This document shows, in pieces, positions 25,698-34,597 of a stretch of 51,730 nt of DNA. This DNA comes from Lachnoclostridium sp. An14. GTDB lineage: Bacteria; Bacillota; Clostridia; Lachnospirales; Lachnospiraceae. Both the position numbers and the translations under genes were made by a program. The DNA lies in assembly GCF_002160755.1 (NCBI RefSeq), contig NZ_NFLE01000030.1, forward strand, positions 1-51,730. Direction: 5' to 3'. Every line of letters starts with the position of its first letter. Within the stretch, counting starts at the first letter, position 1. The notes under the pieces were generated by a model that searched no databases, was not told the origin of the DNA, and saw only the letters and a list, made by a program, of their open reading frames with translations.

Positions 25698-26816
25698 ATG
25701 GCAGGTTCGGAATTTGGAACCATATTTAAGGTGACCACCTGGGGGGAGTCTCACGGGAAGGCCATCGGGGCCGTGGTAGACGGCTGTCCGGCGGGCCTGC
25801 CTCTTTGCGAGGAGGACATTCAGGCGTATTTAAACAGGAGAAAACCGGGGCAGAGCCGGTACACCACGGCGCGGGCGGAAGGCGACCGGGTGGAGATCCT
25901 GTCGGGAGTGTTTGAAGGGCGGACCACGGGGACGCCCATCTCCATGATGATCTGGAACACGGACCAGCGTTCCAGGGACTACGGGAATATTATGGAGGTG
26001 TACCGTCCCGGCCACGCGGACTACACCTTTGACATGAAATACGGATTTCGGGACTACCGGGGCGGCGGCCGCTCCTCCGGGCGGGAGACTGCCGGGCGGG
26101 TGGCGGCAGGCGCCATCGCGGCGAAGTTTCTCGCCAGCTTAGGGATCCGGGTGCAGGCGTACACCAGCGCCATCGGGGACGTTTCCATCGACCGCAGCCG
26201 GTTTTCCTGGGAGGAAATGGGGAAGAACCGCCTCTATATGCCGGACCGGACAGCGGCGGAACAGGCGGAGCGCCTGCTGGAGCGGCGGATGGCCGAGCGG
26301 GATTCCGTGGGCGGCGTGGTGGAATGCGTGATCTGGGGAATGCCCGCGGGCGTGGGCGAGCCGGTGTTTGAAAAGCTGGACGCCAATCTGGCGAAGGCGG
26401 TTATGTCCATCGGCGCGGTAAAGGGCGTGGAGATCGGGGACGGTTTCCGGGCCGCCTTAAGCCGCGGATCGGAGAACAATGACGAGTTCCACACGGACGG
26501 AAACGGGACCGTGAAACGCACCAACCACGGAGGCGGCATTTTAGGCGGCCTCAGCGACGGAAGCGAGATTTTTCTGCGGGCGGCGTTTAAGCCGACCCCA
26601 TCCATCGCGAAACCGCAGCACACGGTGACGAGGGACGGGCGGGAGACCATGATCGAGATCGTCGGCCGCCATGACCCGGTGATCGTGCCCAGGGCCGTGG
26701 TGGTGGTGGAAACCATGGCGGCGCTGACGGCGGCGGATCTGCTGCTCCAGTCCATGACATCCCGGCTGGATCGGATACAGGCTTTTTTTGGAGTGAGCGC
26801 GCAGCCGGAGGATTAA
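25698..26816 (+). CDS. aroC: Chorismate synthase AroC
   Basis: A 372-residue chorismate synthase. Family motifs are GTIFKVTTWGESHGKAIGAV at the start (with the conserved His), RPGHADYTFDMKYG, and DYRGGGRSSGRETAGRVAAG, with FKPTPSI towards the C-terminus. It makes chorismate from EPSP with reduced FMN, the last step of the shikimate pathway. The ATG at 25698 is preceded by GGAGGAAAGGGA; the frame runs 24 codons further back without a good ribosome site. No other aro genes are nearby. Confidence 0.94.
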   Translation: MAGSEFGTIFKVTTWGESHGKAIGAVVDGCPAGLPLCEEDIQAYLNRRKPGQSRYTTARAEGDRVEILSGVFEGRTTGTPISMMIWNTDQRSRDYGNIMEVYRPGHADYTFDMKYGFRDYRGGGRSSGRETAGRVAAGAIAAKFLASLGIRVQAYTSAIGDVSIDRSRFSWEEMGKNRLYMPDRTAAEQAERLLERRMAERDSVGGVVECVIWGMPAGVGEPVFEKLDANLAKAVMSIGAVKGVEIGDGFRAALSRGSENNDEFHTDGNGTVKRTNHGGGILGGLSDGSEIFLRAAFKPTPSIAKPQHTVTRDGRETMIEIVGRHDPVIVPRAVVVVETMAALTAADLLLQSMTSRLDRIQAFFGVSAQPED

Positions 26817-26864
26817 GTGGCAAAGCCGCTTTGGCACAGATGACAGGAAGGAGACGACAACATT

Positions 26865-27308
26865 ATGAAAATCGCAATCGGAAATGATCACACGGCAGTG
26901 GATTTAAAAAATGTTATTTTGGATTATTTGGTGAGCCTGGGCTATGAGGTGATCAACTTAGGCACGGACAGCAGGGAGAGCTGCGACTACCCGGTGTACG
27001 GGGAAAAGGTGGGCCGCGCCGTGGTGGACGGCCTGGCGGACTTAGGCATCGCCATCTGCGGCACGGGAGTGGGAATCTCCCTGGCGGCCAACAAGGTGAA
27101 GGGCATCCGCGCCTGCGTGTGCAGCGAGCCCTACACCGCAAAGCTTTCCAGAATGCACAATAACTCCAACGTCCTGGCCTTCGGCGCCCGCGTGGTGGGA
27201 GACGAGATGGCCAAAATGATCGTCAAGGAGTGGCTGGACGCCAAGTACGAGGGCGGCCGCCATCAGAGACGGGTGGATATGGTGATGGAGATTGAGAAGA
27301 AGGGCTGA
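26865..27308 (+). CDS. rpiB: Ribose-5-phosphate isomerase B
   Basis: A 147-residue RpiB/LacAB-family isomerase: MKIAIGNDHTAVDLKN at the start, catalytic Cys65 in ICGTGVGISLAANK, and HNNSNVLAFGARVVG with the conserved His. It interconverts ribose-5-phosphate and ribulose-5-phosphate; allose-6-phosphate or a galactose-6-phosphate isomerase role is a less likely alternative. AGGAAGGAGACGAC precedes the ATG. The 48-nt gap after aroC suggests cotranscription. Confidence 0.9.
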   Translation: MKIAIGNDHTAVDLKNVILDYLVSLGYEVINLGTDSRESCDYPVYGEKVGRAVVDGLADLGIAICGTGVGISLAANKVKGIRACVCSEPYTAKLSRMHNNSNVLAFGARVVGDEMAKMIVKEWLDAKYEGGRHQRRVDMVMEIEKKG

Positions 27309-27405
27309 GATTGGCGGTTGTGCGGTGGATGCACGGCGAAGCTTAGTAGGGCCTGGCCATGATGGGAAATGGCTGGACGGCAGATAAGAGAACGAAATTG
27401 TAAGG

Positions 27406-27459
27406 AAAACCCCGGCAGCGGGAATCGGCGGGAGACCGATGGGGCTGGCGGGGTTTTTT
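27406..27459 (+). terminator. Rho-independent terminator after rpiB
   Basis: AAAACCCCGGCAGC pairs with GGCTGGCGGGGTTTT (nearly complete), with a T-run at 27453-27459. Confidence 0.75.
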
Positions 27460-27465
27460 GTGTAT

Positions 27466-27520
27466 AAACCAGGGAGCAGCGCCGCCCGCGTCAGCCGCGG
27501 CAGTGTTGCTCCCTGGTTTT
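27466..27520 (+). repeat. Second hairpin-repeat family, copy 1
   Basis: AAACCAGGGAGCA pairs with TGCTCCCTGGTTT (one base looped), enclosing GCCGCCCGCGTCAGCCGCGG. An almost identical element lies at 33667-33723. Both are followed by a TTTCAGTAA stretch about 15-20 nt later. It has a T-run of four and could act as a terminator. Confidence 0.72.
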
Positions 27521-27540
27521 ATTTGGATGTAAGTTTCAGT

Positions 27541-27655
27541 AAGACAAAGAAACAAAAGTGTGCGGCAGCTACGTGTTCCACGCGGAAGAATATGGCTGTT
27601 TAAGCAGCTGCGTTTCAGCGCGCGTGTGCGTTACAGAGTAGTACACTTTTACATA
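27541..27655 (+). repeat. Dispersed palindromic element, copy D (diverged)
   Basis: Shares GAATATGGCTG, then TTTAAGCAGCTGCG, and GCGCGCGTGTGCG with copies A and C. The outer arms AAAAGTGTG (27554-27562) and TACACTTTT (27642-27650) pair roughly. It is the most diverged of the five copies. Confidence 0.55.
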
Positions 27656-28007
27656 TAAAATGATAGGAGGAGCCTGGGAGCGTCAATGGGAACGGCCAGA
27701 CTGCTCCTTCTATTTGCTTTATAAAACGCTTTTTTGAGAATCGGATTTTCGGCAGGTCTATCCTTCCCGGAGAGGTGAAACGGCTGTCTCCCGTTGTGTT
27801 GTTGTCCAAAAAAGGGAAAAAGAATGCGTATTTTCCTGGTGTAAAAAACACAGGCATGGTCCCGGTGATATTACAAAAATGAATGCCATAACCTGTACTT
27901 ATATCATGGGATTGATTATTCATATTGGCGGAATTTCTGGCAAAATGTTACTATAATATTGTAAAAAGTAACTGTATTTTCAGAAAAAAGGAGAAAGGAA
28001 ACAGATT
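27656..28007 (+). other. Intergenic region upstream of the TRAP operon
   Basis: No gene is supported here. It contains a hairpin (ATAGGAGGAGC at 27663-27673 with GCTCCTTCTAT at 27703-27713, one mismatch) and a smaller GGAGA/TCTCC stem near 27770-27800. A TATAAT lies at 27952-27957 without a convincing -35 (TTGGCG at 27925 is 21 nt away), which suggests an activator-dependent promoter for the TRAP genes. Confidence 0.5.
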
Positions 28008-29084
28008 ATGAAGAAAGTATTGGGATGTATTCTGGCGGTGTCGATGGTTATGGGACTGGCGGCCTGCCAGGGGGGAGGAAACAGCAGTACGGCTGCGGCG
28101 GATCAGACGGACGGTGCGGTAGCGGAGGCAGAAGGATCAGCGGGGGCGGCTCCGGAGCTGGTGATCCAGCTGGGACACATTGACCCCAGCACCAACGATC
28201 CTTACCAGCTGCTGGCGGAGCATTTTGCCGACAAGATGAGCGAGCTTTCCGGGGGAAAGATCCAGATTGACATCTTATCCGACGCCCAGTTAGGCAGTGA
28301 GGCGTCCATGATTGAGGGAATGAAACTGGGCACCATCGACTGTGCCATTATCTCTAATTTCAGCTACAGCACCAGCATTCCGGAGTTTGCGGCCTTTGAC
28401 CTGCCTTACATTTTCACCAGCGAGGAACAGGCCCATGCGGTAATGGACGATGAGGAGATTACAGGGGACTTAATTCAGCAGCTTTACGATGAGTACGATG
28501 TAAAAATTCTGGCTTACGGAGAAGGTGGATTCCGCAGCGTGATCAACACGAAGAAACCCATCGTGTCCCCGGCGGACTTCACCTCCATGAAGATCCGGGT
28601 GCCTGGAAATGAGACATATCTGGCCACCTTCACGGCTTTCGGCTCCAACCCCGTTTCCATGGCATCCAGCGAGTGCTACACCGGCCTGCAGCAGGGCACC
28701 ATCGACGGATTGGAGCAGCCCATCGGCCCCATGTACAGCTACAAGTCCTACGAGGTCTGCAAATACGTCAGCCTGACAGAGCACATTTACAACCCCATCA
28801 GCCTGACCGTGTCCCGCTCTCTGTGGGAGAATTTGAGTGAGGAGGAGCAGGGATGGTTTGAGGAGGCAGCTGCCTACGCCAGGGATACCCAGCGGGCGGA
28901 GATGCCGGAGTTAAACGAAAGGCTCCTTCAGGCCATGGTGGATGAGAAGGGCCTGGAGATCAACGAGATTGAGGATAAAACGGCCTTCCGCGAAGTGGTT
29001 CAGCCGGTATATGACAGTTTTATCGCGGCTAATGGACAGGAGCGCCTGGACAAGATTGAGGCACTGACAGAGACGATCGAATAA
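28008..29084 (+). CDS. TRAP transporter solute-binding lipoprotein (DctP family)
   Basis: A 358-residue extracellular binding protein. It has a lipoprotein signal with the lipobox LAAC (residues 17-20), a low-complexity Ala/Gly/Glu linker (about 21-48), then a DctP domain. Conserved features include the GFRSVIN strand and MKIRVPGNETYLATFTAFGS, whose Arg usually bridges the substrate carboxylate. This suggests a carboxylic-acid ligand, though the identity is unknown. GGAGAAAGGAAAC precedes the ATG. It begins a five-gene rightward cluster with the Q and M subunits, a DUF6282 protein and an alpha/beta hydrolase. Confidence 0.92.
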   Translation: MKKVLGCILAVSMVMGLAACQGGGNSSTAAADQTDGAVAEAEGSAGAAPELVIQLGHIDPSTNDPYQLLAEHFADKMSELSGGKIQIDILSDAQLGSEASMIEGMKLGTIDCAIISNFSYSTSIPEFAAFDLPYIFTSEEQAHAVMDDEEITGDLIQQLYDEYDVKILAYGEGGFRSVINTKKPIVSPADFTSMKIRVPGNETYLATFTAFGSNPVSMASSECYTGLQQGTIDGLEQPIGPMYSYKSYEVCKYVSLTEHIYNPISLTVSRSLWENLSEEEQGWFEEAAAYARDTQRAEMPELNERLLQAMVDEKGLEINEIEDKTAFREVVQPVYDSFIAANGQERLDKIEALTETIE

Positions 29085-29142
29085 GAAAGTTTGCCGTGGG
29101 CGCAGCTGTCTGCGCCCACAATGTCGTTAGGAGAGGGATTAT

Positions 29143-29640
29143 ATGAATCGGGCGATATATAAAATTTGTGAATGGATTAACAAAATATATGAGGGAATGG
29201 CCCTAATCCTGTTAGTGGCAATGACGATAGCTCTGGCCCTGCAGGTGTTCACCAGATACATTCTGGAAGCCTCCATGGCGGGGACGGAGGAGTTTGCGCG
29301 GTATGCTTTTATCTGGGTGATTATGCTGGGGGCCAGCATCTGTACGAGAACCGGCGGACACGCCACGGTGACTATTTTAAACGACCATCTGAAAGGAAAT
29401 GTGAAAAAGGTGCATCAGCTCATTATTGAGATCCTGGTGATGATCTGCTGTCTGGTGCTGCTGCGGTACGGTTTCACCATGATCGAGGTGTCGGCCAAGT
29501 CTCACACCCCCACCCTGGGAATTCCCACCTGTGTGGTATACGCCTCCCTGCCGGTGGGCTGCTTTGGGATGATCGTGGGAACGGTGAGCAATATTTTAAG
29601 TGATATGATGGACAAAAACACAGAGGAGGTGGAAGGATGA
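29143..29640 (+). CDS. TRAP transporter small permease (DctQ)
   Basis: A 165-residue membrane protein with four hydrophobic segments, of DctQ type: VFTRYILEASMAGTEEFARY near residues 36-55, including the family Glu-Glu region, and FIWVIMLGASICTRTGGHAT. It stabilises and works with DctM for sodium-driven uptake. Its stop overlaps the dctM start by 4 nt (ATGA). Confidence 0.9.
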   Translation: MNRAIYKICEWINKIYEGMALILLVAMTIALALQVFTRYILEASMAGTEEFARYAFIWVIMLGASICTRTGGHATVTILNDHLKGNVKKVHQLIIEILVMICCLVLLRYGFTMIEVSAKSHTPTLGIPTCVVYASLPVGCFGMIVGTVSNILSDMMDKNTEEVEG

Positions 29641-30926
29641 CACAGGCGTTTCTGCTTTTAGGAGTAATGGTGGCTCTGCTGGCCTTCGGTGTGCCGGTGG
29701 CGTTTTCCATCGGCTTGTCGGGAATGCTGTTTCTGCTGGTCACGGACTTAAAGCCCATGGTAATCGTTGCCCAGAGCTCGGTAAACGGGGTGGACAGCTT
29801 TACTATGCTGGCGATTCCCATGTTTACGCTGGCTGGGTATCTGATGGAGTCCAGCGGAATGTCCAAGCGATTGGTGAGCTGTATGGAAAAGCTGCTGGGC
29901 GGTTCTGTGGGCGGCGTGGGAACGGTAACCATTGTGTGCTGTGCCGTGTTTGCGGCCCTCACAGGCTCAGGACCGGCGACAGTAACTGCCATCGGATGTA
30001 TCATGTTTCCGGCCCTGTTAAACGCGGGGTACAGCCGGGGAGACGCCGGTGGAATGCTGGCGGCGGCAGGCGCTCTGGGGCCCATCATCCCGCCCAGTAT
30101 CTGTATGATCGTGTATGGCTCGACGATGAGTGTGGCAGTTCCGGATCTGTTTATGGCGGCGGTGCTGCCGGGAATTATGCTGGCGGGTGCCATGATTCTT
30201 ACGAACTCTGTGATGAGCCGGGGACGCATTAAAAAACTGGGGCATACGCCGGAAAAGGCCCGCTACAGCTCCAAGGAGGTACTGAGCTCCGTGATTCAGG
30301 CCCTTCCCACCCTGTTTCTGCCTGTAATCATTCTGGGAGGCATTTACTCCGGAATCTTCACTCCTACGGAGGTAGCTGTGGTAGCTGTATTTTACACCAT
30401 GCTGTGGGGACTGATTTACCGGGAAATGAAATGGAAGGACATCGTGTCCTCCCTCAGAAGGACAGTGTCCACCACGGGAATGGTCATGTTTATTATGGCC
30501 ATGGCGGCGATTTTCACCTTTTTGCTCAGCACCGCCAGAATTCCCACGGCCATCACCCAGGCGATTATCCCCTACCTGCACAACCGGTATATCTTTATGC
30601 TGCTGATGATCATTCTGCTTTTGATCGCGGGCTGTGTGATGGAGGTGCTGTCTCTGGTGGTAATTCTGGCCCCGATTATAGTACCTATCGGTTTACAGCT
30701 GGGGATCGACCCCATCCATCTGGGAGTGACATTCTGCATCACGCTGGTGGTGGGACTGGCCACTCCGCCTTTCGGAATGAATCTGTTTACGGCGTCAGCG
30801 GTGTGTGAGACGCCCTTTGTGGAGATTGTAAAAGGCGTGTGGCCCTATTTGATTGCGGTGGTTATTACCATTTTCCTCATCGCCTACATCCCGCAGATTT
30901 CTTTGATTTTGCCGGCTATCATATAG
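29637..30926 (+). CDS. TRAP transporter large permease (DctM)
   Basis: A 429-residue DctM-type permease with about 12 membrane segments. Family signatures are ALTGSGPATVTAIGCIMFPA, AAAGALGPIIPPSICMIVYG and GLATPPFGMNLF. It is the ion-coupled transport subunit. It is coupled to dctQ and followed after 13 nt by the DUF6282 gene. Confidence 0.93.
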   Translation: MTQAFLLLGVMVALLAFGVPVAFSIGLSGMLFLLVTDLKPMVIVAQSSVNGVDSFTMLAIPMFTLAGYLMESSGMSKRLVSCMEKLLGGSVGGVGTVTIVCCAVFAALTGSGPATVTAIGCIMFPALLNAGYSRGDAGGMLAAAGALGPIIPPSICMIVYGSTMSVAVPDLFMAAVLPGIMLAGAMILTNSVMSRGRIKKLGHTPEKARYSSKEVLSSVIQALPTLFLPVIILGGIYSGIFTPTEVAVVAVFYTMLWGLIYREMKWKDIVSSLRRTVSTTGMVMFIMAMAAIFTFLLSTARIPTAITQAIIPYLHNRYIFMLLMIILLLIAGCVMEVLSLVVILAPIIVPIGLQLGIDPIHLGVTFCITLVVGLATPPFGMNLFTASAVCETPFVEIVKGVWPYLIAVVITIFLIAYIPQISLILPAII

Positions 30927-30939
30927 GAGGAACAAGCCT

Positions 30940-31809
30940 ATGAAGGAAATTTCTCTGAAGGGCGTGGTGGAGGTCCACGTCCACGCCAAACCGGACCTGT
31001 ATCCCCGTTCCTACTCCGATATGGAGCTGATGGAGGCGGGGGTGCGGGTGGGAGCGCGGGCCATTGTAGTAAAGTGGCATTACGGAATGACGGCGGCCCG
31101 CGCGGAGCTGTGCAATGAGATGCGGCGCAGACTCTATCCGGAATCCGATACAGTCATGTACGGCAGCGTGGTGTTAAACCGCCCCATAGGGGGCTTAAAT
31201 ACGGCGGCGGTGGAGACGGCCCTGAAACTGGGGGCAAAAATCGTCTGGCTGCCCACCACGGACTCCAGAAACGAGCGGGAGCTGAAAGGATTTCACGACG
31301 GGATCGCCTGCGTGGAGCTGGGCCGGGTAAATGAGGCCACCAAGGAGGTACTCCGGGTGATCAAAGAGTACGGGGCGGTCCTGGGAACGGGCCACTTGAA
31401 CGCGGAGGAGAGCCTGGCGGTGATCGACACGGCAAAGTCCATGGGGATTGACCGGATCCTGGTGGATCACCCGGAATACTGGGTGACAGCCATGACCTTA
31501 GAGGAACAGGAGCGCCTGGTACGAGATTACGGCGTGTATATGGGACGGTACTATGCTCAGCCCATGCCGGACGGCAGTTTCCATGTCAACCTGCCGGAGA
31601 ACCTGGAGGCATACCGGAGACTGGGGCGGGAGCATATGATCATTTCCACAGATGGCGGCCAACTGGCCAATCCGCGGTGGGAGGAGGCGCTGCGCGCTTA
31701 TATGCAGTATTTCGCCGATCACGGAGTGCCGGTGGAGGACATTGATTATATGGCGAAAAGCCTTCCGGCCAGCTTGCTTGGATTAAAAGAGAAAGAACAG
31801 GAAGATTGA
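30940..31809 (+). CDS. DUF6282 family protein, amidohydrolase-like
   Basis: A 289-residue protein of a family of unknown function resembling metal-dependent amidohydrolases. It has VEVHVHAKPD (His13, His15) at the start, VVKWHYG near residues 44-50, GTGHLNAEES near 149-158, LVDHPEYWV near 174-182 and STDGGQLANP near 231-240. The order HxH, Lys/His, His, His and Asp resembles the metal site of TIM-barrel amidohydrolases. It lies between TRAP permease genes and an alpha/beta hydrolase, so it probably acts on the imported compound. GGAGGAACAAGCC precedes the ATG. The reaction is unknown. Confidence 0.72.
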   Translation: MKEISLKGVVEVHVHAKPDLYPRSYSDMELMEAGVRVGARAIVVKWHYGMTAARAELCNEMRRRLYPESDTVMYGSVVLNRPIGGLNTAAVETALKLGAKIVWLPTTDSRNERELKGFHDGIACVELGRVNEATKEVLRVIKEYGAVLGTGHLNAEESLAVIDTAKSMGIDRILVDHPEYWVTAMTLEEQERLVRDYGVYMGRYYAQPMPDGSFHVNLPENLEAYRRLGREHMIISTDGGQLANPRWEEALRAYMQYFADHGVPVEDIDYMAKSLPASLLGLKEKEQED

Positions 31810-31810
31810 G

Positions 31811-32620
31811 ATGAGAGAAAAGGCGATATTAAATTATGTGGGGAACCTGCACAGCGGTCTGCCGTCCGTACTGTTTATCCCGGGAGCGATGACCTCCCCC
31901 AATGTGTTTGCCGGTCTGGCAAATTATCTGCCCTGTCAGTCCGCCATCATTGACTGGAATAATTCTGACGGACCATGGGAGGTGGAAACCGTGGGGAAAA
32001 AGGTGCTGGCTCTGATTCGCGAGCTGCAGCTGGGGCCCACGGTGCTGGCCGGATATTCCTGGGGCGGTGTGGTGAGCCTAGCGGCGGCCATCGACGACGA
32101 GGAGGAGCTGGTGAAGGGAATTATGGTGGCGGATACAGGGGCCTGCGCCATTGGGCACGGAGATCCGGACTTTCCCAGAAAGCTGGAAAAGGACTGGCCG
32201 GATCGGGAGCTGTTTCGGGAGTTCAGCGCCAGGTGCTATGCCAGACCTATTTCCCAGGGGATGTACCAGCAGCTGGAGGATTACGCCATGGCATTGAAAA
32301 AGGACACGGTCTGTCAGGCGGCTCATTCCGTGCGGGAGAGCGATTTCAGAGACCGGTTAAATGAGATTACCTGTCCGGTACAGATTCTCCACGGACTGAA
32401 GGATCAGAGCCGTTCTAAAATTCACGCCCAGATTCTGGCAGACGGGATCTCCGGAGCGGAGCTGTTCTGGATGGACTGCGGTCACACGCCGATGGTAGAG
32501 CTGCCTGGAGAATATCTGGAAAAGCTTTTGTATTTCCTGGACCGTGTCGGTCTGGTGGAGGATCCGGCGGCCATGGATGTGCTGCACGCGGAAACAGGGA
32601 AAATGTCCATTATCCAATAA
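31811..32620 (+). CDS. Alpha/beta hydrolase
   Basis: A 269-residue alpha/beta-hydrolase-fold protein. The nucleophile elbow is GYSWGG (Ser83), SVLFIPGAM near residues 19-27 forms the oxyanion region, ILHGLKDQ near 195-202 carries the likely acidic residue, and DCGHTPMVE carries His225. The triad looks complete, so an esterase, lactonase or C-C hydrolase is possible. It starts 1 nt after the DUF6282 stop, so the two genes are coupled. Confidence 0.85.
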   Translation: MREKAILNYVGNLHSGLPSVLFIPGAMTSPNVFAGLANYLPCQSAIIDWNNSDGPWEVETVGKKVLALIRELQLGPTVLAGYSWGGVVSLAAAIDDEEELVKGIMVADTGACAIGHGDPDFPRKLEKDWPDRELFREFSARCYARPISQGMYQQLEDYAMALKKDTVCQAAHSVRESDFRDRLNEITCPVQILHGLKDQSRSKIHAQILADGISGAELFWMDCGHTPMVELPGEYLEKLLYFLDRVGLVEDPAAMDVLHAETGKMSIIQ

Positions 32621-32627
32621 CATCAAA

Positions 32628-32656
32628 TTGTGTTTCATGGCCCGGTGCGCTATAAT
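32628..32656 (+). promoter_or_regulatory. Promoter of the second lysR gene
   Basis: TTGTGT (32628-32633), 17-nt spacer, TATAAT (32651-32656), about 40 nt before the ATG at 32697. Confidence 0.6.
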
Positions 32657-32696
32657 GGACAAGTGGATTGATAGAAAGAATGAGAGTATTGGCCGA

Positions 32697-33644
32697 ATGG
32701 AACTGAAAGATTTTCGCACACTGCTGGAAATAGAGACGAAGGGCAGCATTTCCCTGGCAGCCCGCTCCCTGTACGTGTCACAGCCGGGACTGAGCCAGTT
32801 TCTCCACAGCTATGAGGAGCAGCTGGGATTTGCCATTTTTGAGCGGGTTTCTCACGGTGTACGGCCTACGGTGAAAGGAAAGGGATACCTGGACTTGATC
32901 CGCAGGCTGGTGGAGGAATATGATACGGGAGTGACAGTTTTAAAGGGACTGAGCCGCCGGCGGATCCGTTTTGGGATCGGGGATCAGAGAGGGACCATCC
33001 TGATTCCGTCGATGATGTCCATGTTGGACGGACGGGATATGGGGTTTGATCTGGAGATTAATGACACCATCAGTTCCCGGAAAAATCTGGTGGGTGCCTT
33101 GAAACAGGGCATTGTGGACGCGGCCTGCACCACGGTGATTGACGAGGATTATTCCATGAACGGAAATATATGGGTTTACCCCCTTCTTCGGGAGGAAATC
33201 ATGCTCATGGTGCCGAAAAAACATCCGCTGGCAGGAAAGCTGCGGAAGAAAAAGGAAGGTGAGCACTGGGTGACGCCGCTAGAACTTCACGGGGAGACCT
33301 ATATCCTCTGTGATGGGAAACGGGAGATCCGCAAGATGAGCGACCAGATCTTCCATACCATGAATGTGCAGAATATCAACATTCTTCAGAGCAGCACCAG
33401 CCTGTTTACCGTGATCAATTCCTGCTTAAACTGCAATACTCTTACCTTTTCCCCCTGGGAATACGTGTGTCATTCCGACCAGTGCGTCTGCGCCTCTGTG
33501 GGAGAAGAAGGGGTGTACTGGACCCACATCCTTATGGCGAGGGCGGAGGCGTTTCTGCCTGGAGAGCTGGATTTGCTGGCCCAGATGCTGCGGGAAAGCC
33601 TTTTGACGGATATGGAAAACCGTCATGTGGCGAGTTGCAATTAA
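32697..33644 (+). CDS. LysR-family transcriptional regulator
   Basis: A 315-residue LysR regulator starting MELKDFRTLLEIETKGSISL, with the recognition helix VSQPGLSQFLHSYEE and an effector domain from about residue 85. It lies just downstream of the TRAP/DUF6282/hydrolase genes and has its own promoter, so it is the likely local regulator. The frame is open well upstream, but the ATG at 32697 matches the usual LysR start; a GAGAG stretch about 10 nt upstream is only a weak ribosome site. Confidence 0.88.
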   Translation: MELKDFRTLLEIETKGSISLAARSLYVSQPGLSQFLHSYEEQLGFAIFERVSHGVRPTVKGKGYLDLIRRLVEEYDTGVTVLKGLSRRRIRFGIGDQRGTILIPSMMSMLDGRDMGFDLEINDTISSRKNLVGALKQGIVDAACTTVIDEDYSMNGNIWVYPLLREEIMLMVPKKHPLAGKLRKKKEGEHWVTPLELHGETYILCDGKREIRKMSDQIFHTMNVQNINILQSSTSLFTVINSCLNCNTLTFSPWEYVCHSDQCVCASVGEEGVYWTHILMARAEAFLPGELDLLAQMLRESLLTDMENRHVASCN

Positions 33645-33666
33645 AGAAATAAATAGAATAAATGGA

Positions 33667-33723
33667 AAAAACCAGGGAGTAGCGCCGCCGCGTCAGCCGC
33701 AGGCAGTATTGCTCCCTGGTTTT
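33667..33723 (+). repeat. Second hairpin-repeat family, copy 2
   Basis: AAAACCAGGGAGTA with TATTGCTCCCTGGTTTT encloses GCGCCGCCGCGTCAGCCGCA. It is nearly identical to 27466-27520, differing at a few positions. Here it lies between the convergent lysR and lepB genes, and a T-run follows, so it may terminate both. Confidence 0.72.
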
Positions 33724-33816
33724 GTTTCGATTTTGATTTCAGTAAAAAACGAATGCAAGATTCTAAATGTATTTCCCTATTTCCTGAGAATGCCCATCCA
33801 TCGACTCTGCGCGGCC

Positions 33817-34383
33817 TCAGTCATCCAGCCACGCAATGCTGTTAAGCGGGAAATACCGGAACAGTACCTTGGCGATCAGCTTGTCCCTGGTGACGAAATG
33901 CTCGTTCCAGTATCGGGAGTCAGAAGACCAGTTGCGGTTATCGCCCATCATGAAATAGCTGTCCTCCGGCACCTCAAAATGAAGGGGCTCCTCCGGGGCC
34001 ATAGGTTCCCGGATGTAGGGCTCGTCCAGAGGCTCGCCATTTACATAAACCTGGCAGTCCTTGATGTCCACCGTATCCCCCGGCAGCCCGATGATCCGTT
34101 TCACGTAGAGGGTCTTGCCGGTGATGTCGTCGGGGAAGTGGAAAATGGCGATGTCCCCCCGCTCCGGGTCGTGCATTTTGTAGGATAAGCGGGAGCCGAT
34201 GACCCGGTCGCCGGTCATAATGGTGTTTTCCATGGAGCCGCTGGGCACCTTGCTGTTGGCAATGATAAATGTATTCAGAAAAAATGCGATCAGTGCCGCG
34301 ACGGCGATGATCCAGATCCAGCTGATAATTTCTTTTTTCAGGGAAAATGGTTCCTTCTCCTGGGGTTCCTGTGTGTTGTTCAT
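33817..34383 (-). CDS. lepB: Signal peptidase I
   Basis: A 188-residue type I signal peptidase of the short Firmicute kind: one N-terminal membrane anchor (about residues 18-42), the Ser nucleophile Ser50 in KVPSGSMENTI, Lys95 in YVKRIIGLPGD, and MGDNRNWSSDSR near the C-terminus. It removes signal peptides from exported proteins. The ATG at 34383 has AAAGGAC upstream. An in-frame GTG 20 codons earlier (34443) lacks a ribosome site and would give an atypical N-terminus. Confidence 0.92.
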   Translation of the reverse strand: MNNTQEPQEKEPFSLKKEIISWIWIIAVAALIAFFLNTFIIANSKVPSGSMENTIMTGDRVIGSRLSYKMHDPERGDIAIFHFPDDITGKTLYVKRIIGLPGDTVDIKDCQVYVNGEPLDEPYIREPMAPEEPLHFEVPEDSYFMMGDNRNWSSDSRYWNEHFVTRDKLIAKVLFRYFPLNSIAWLDD

Positions 34384-34597
34384 GTATGAGTACGGTCCTT
34401 TCTTGTCTGGCGATCGCTGTTTCAGCAATCTGATCCATTTCACATATCAAATAAGTTTATATGAGAATGCCATCAAACGCAAGGGGTTTTCGGAAATGGA
34501 CATAAAATTTTCATATTTTTGCCAGAAATAGCCATGGAAAGAGAAGGAAGAAATCGAGTATAATGGGGGCAGAAAACGCGGGGACGGAGGTGGCGCG

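Noticed and set aside
26817-26840. Hairpin CAAAGC/GCTTTG between aroC and rpiB as a terminator
   Set aside because: It is very short with almost no loop and no T-run, so read-through into rpiB is expected.
27615-27923. A 102-codon - strand frame in the gap before the TRAP genes
   Set aside because: No ribosome site, no domain, and it crosses a repeat and a hairpin.
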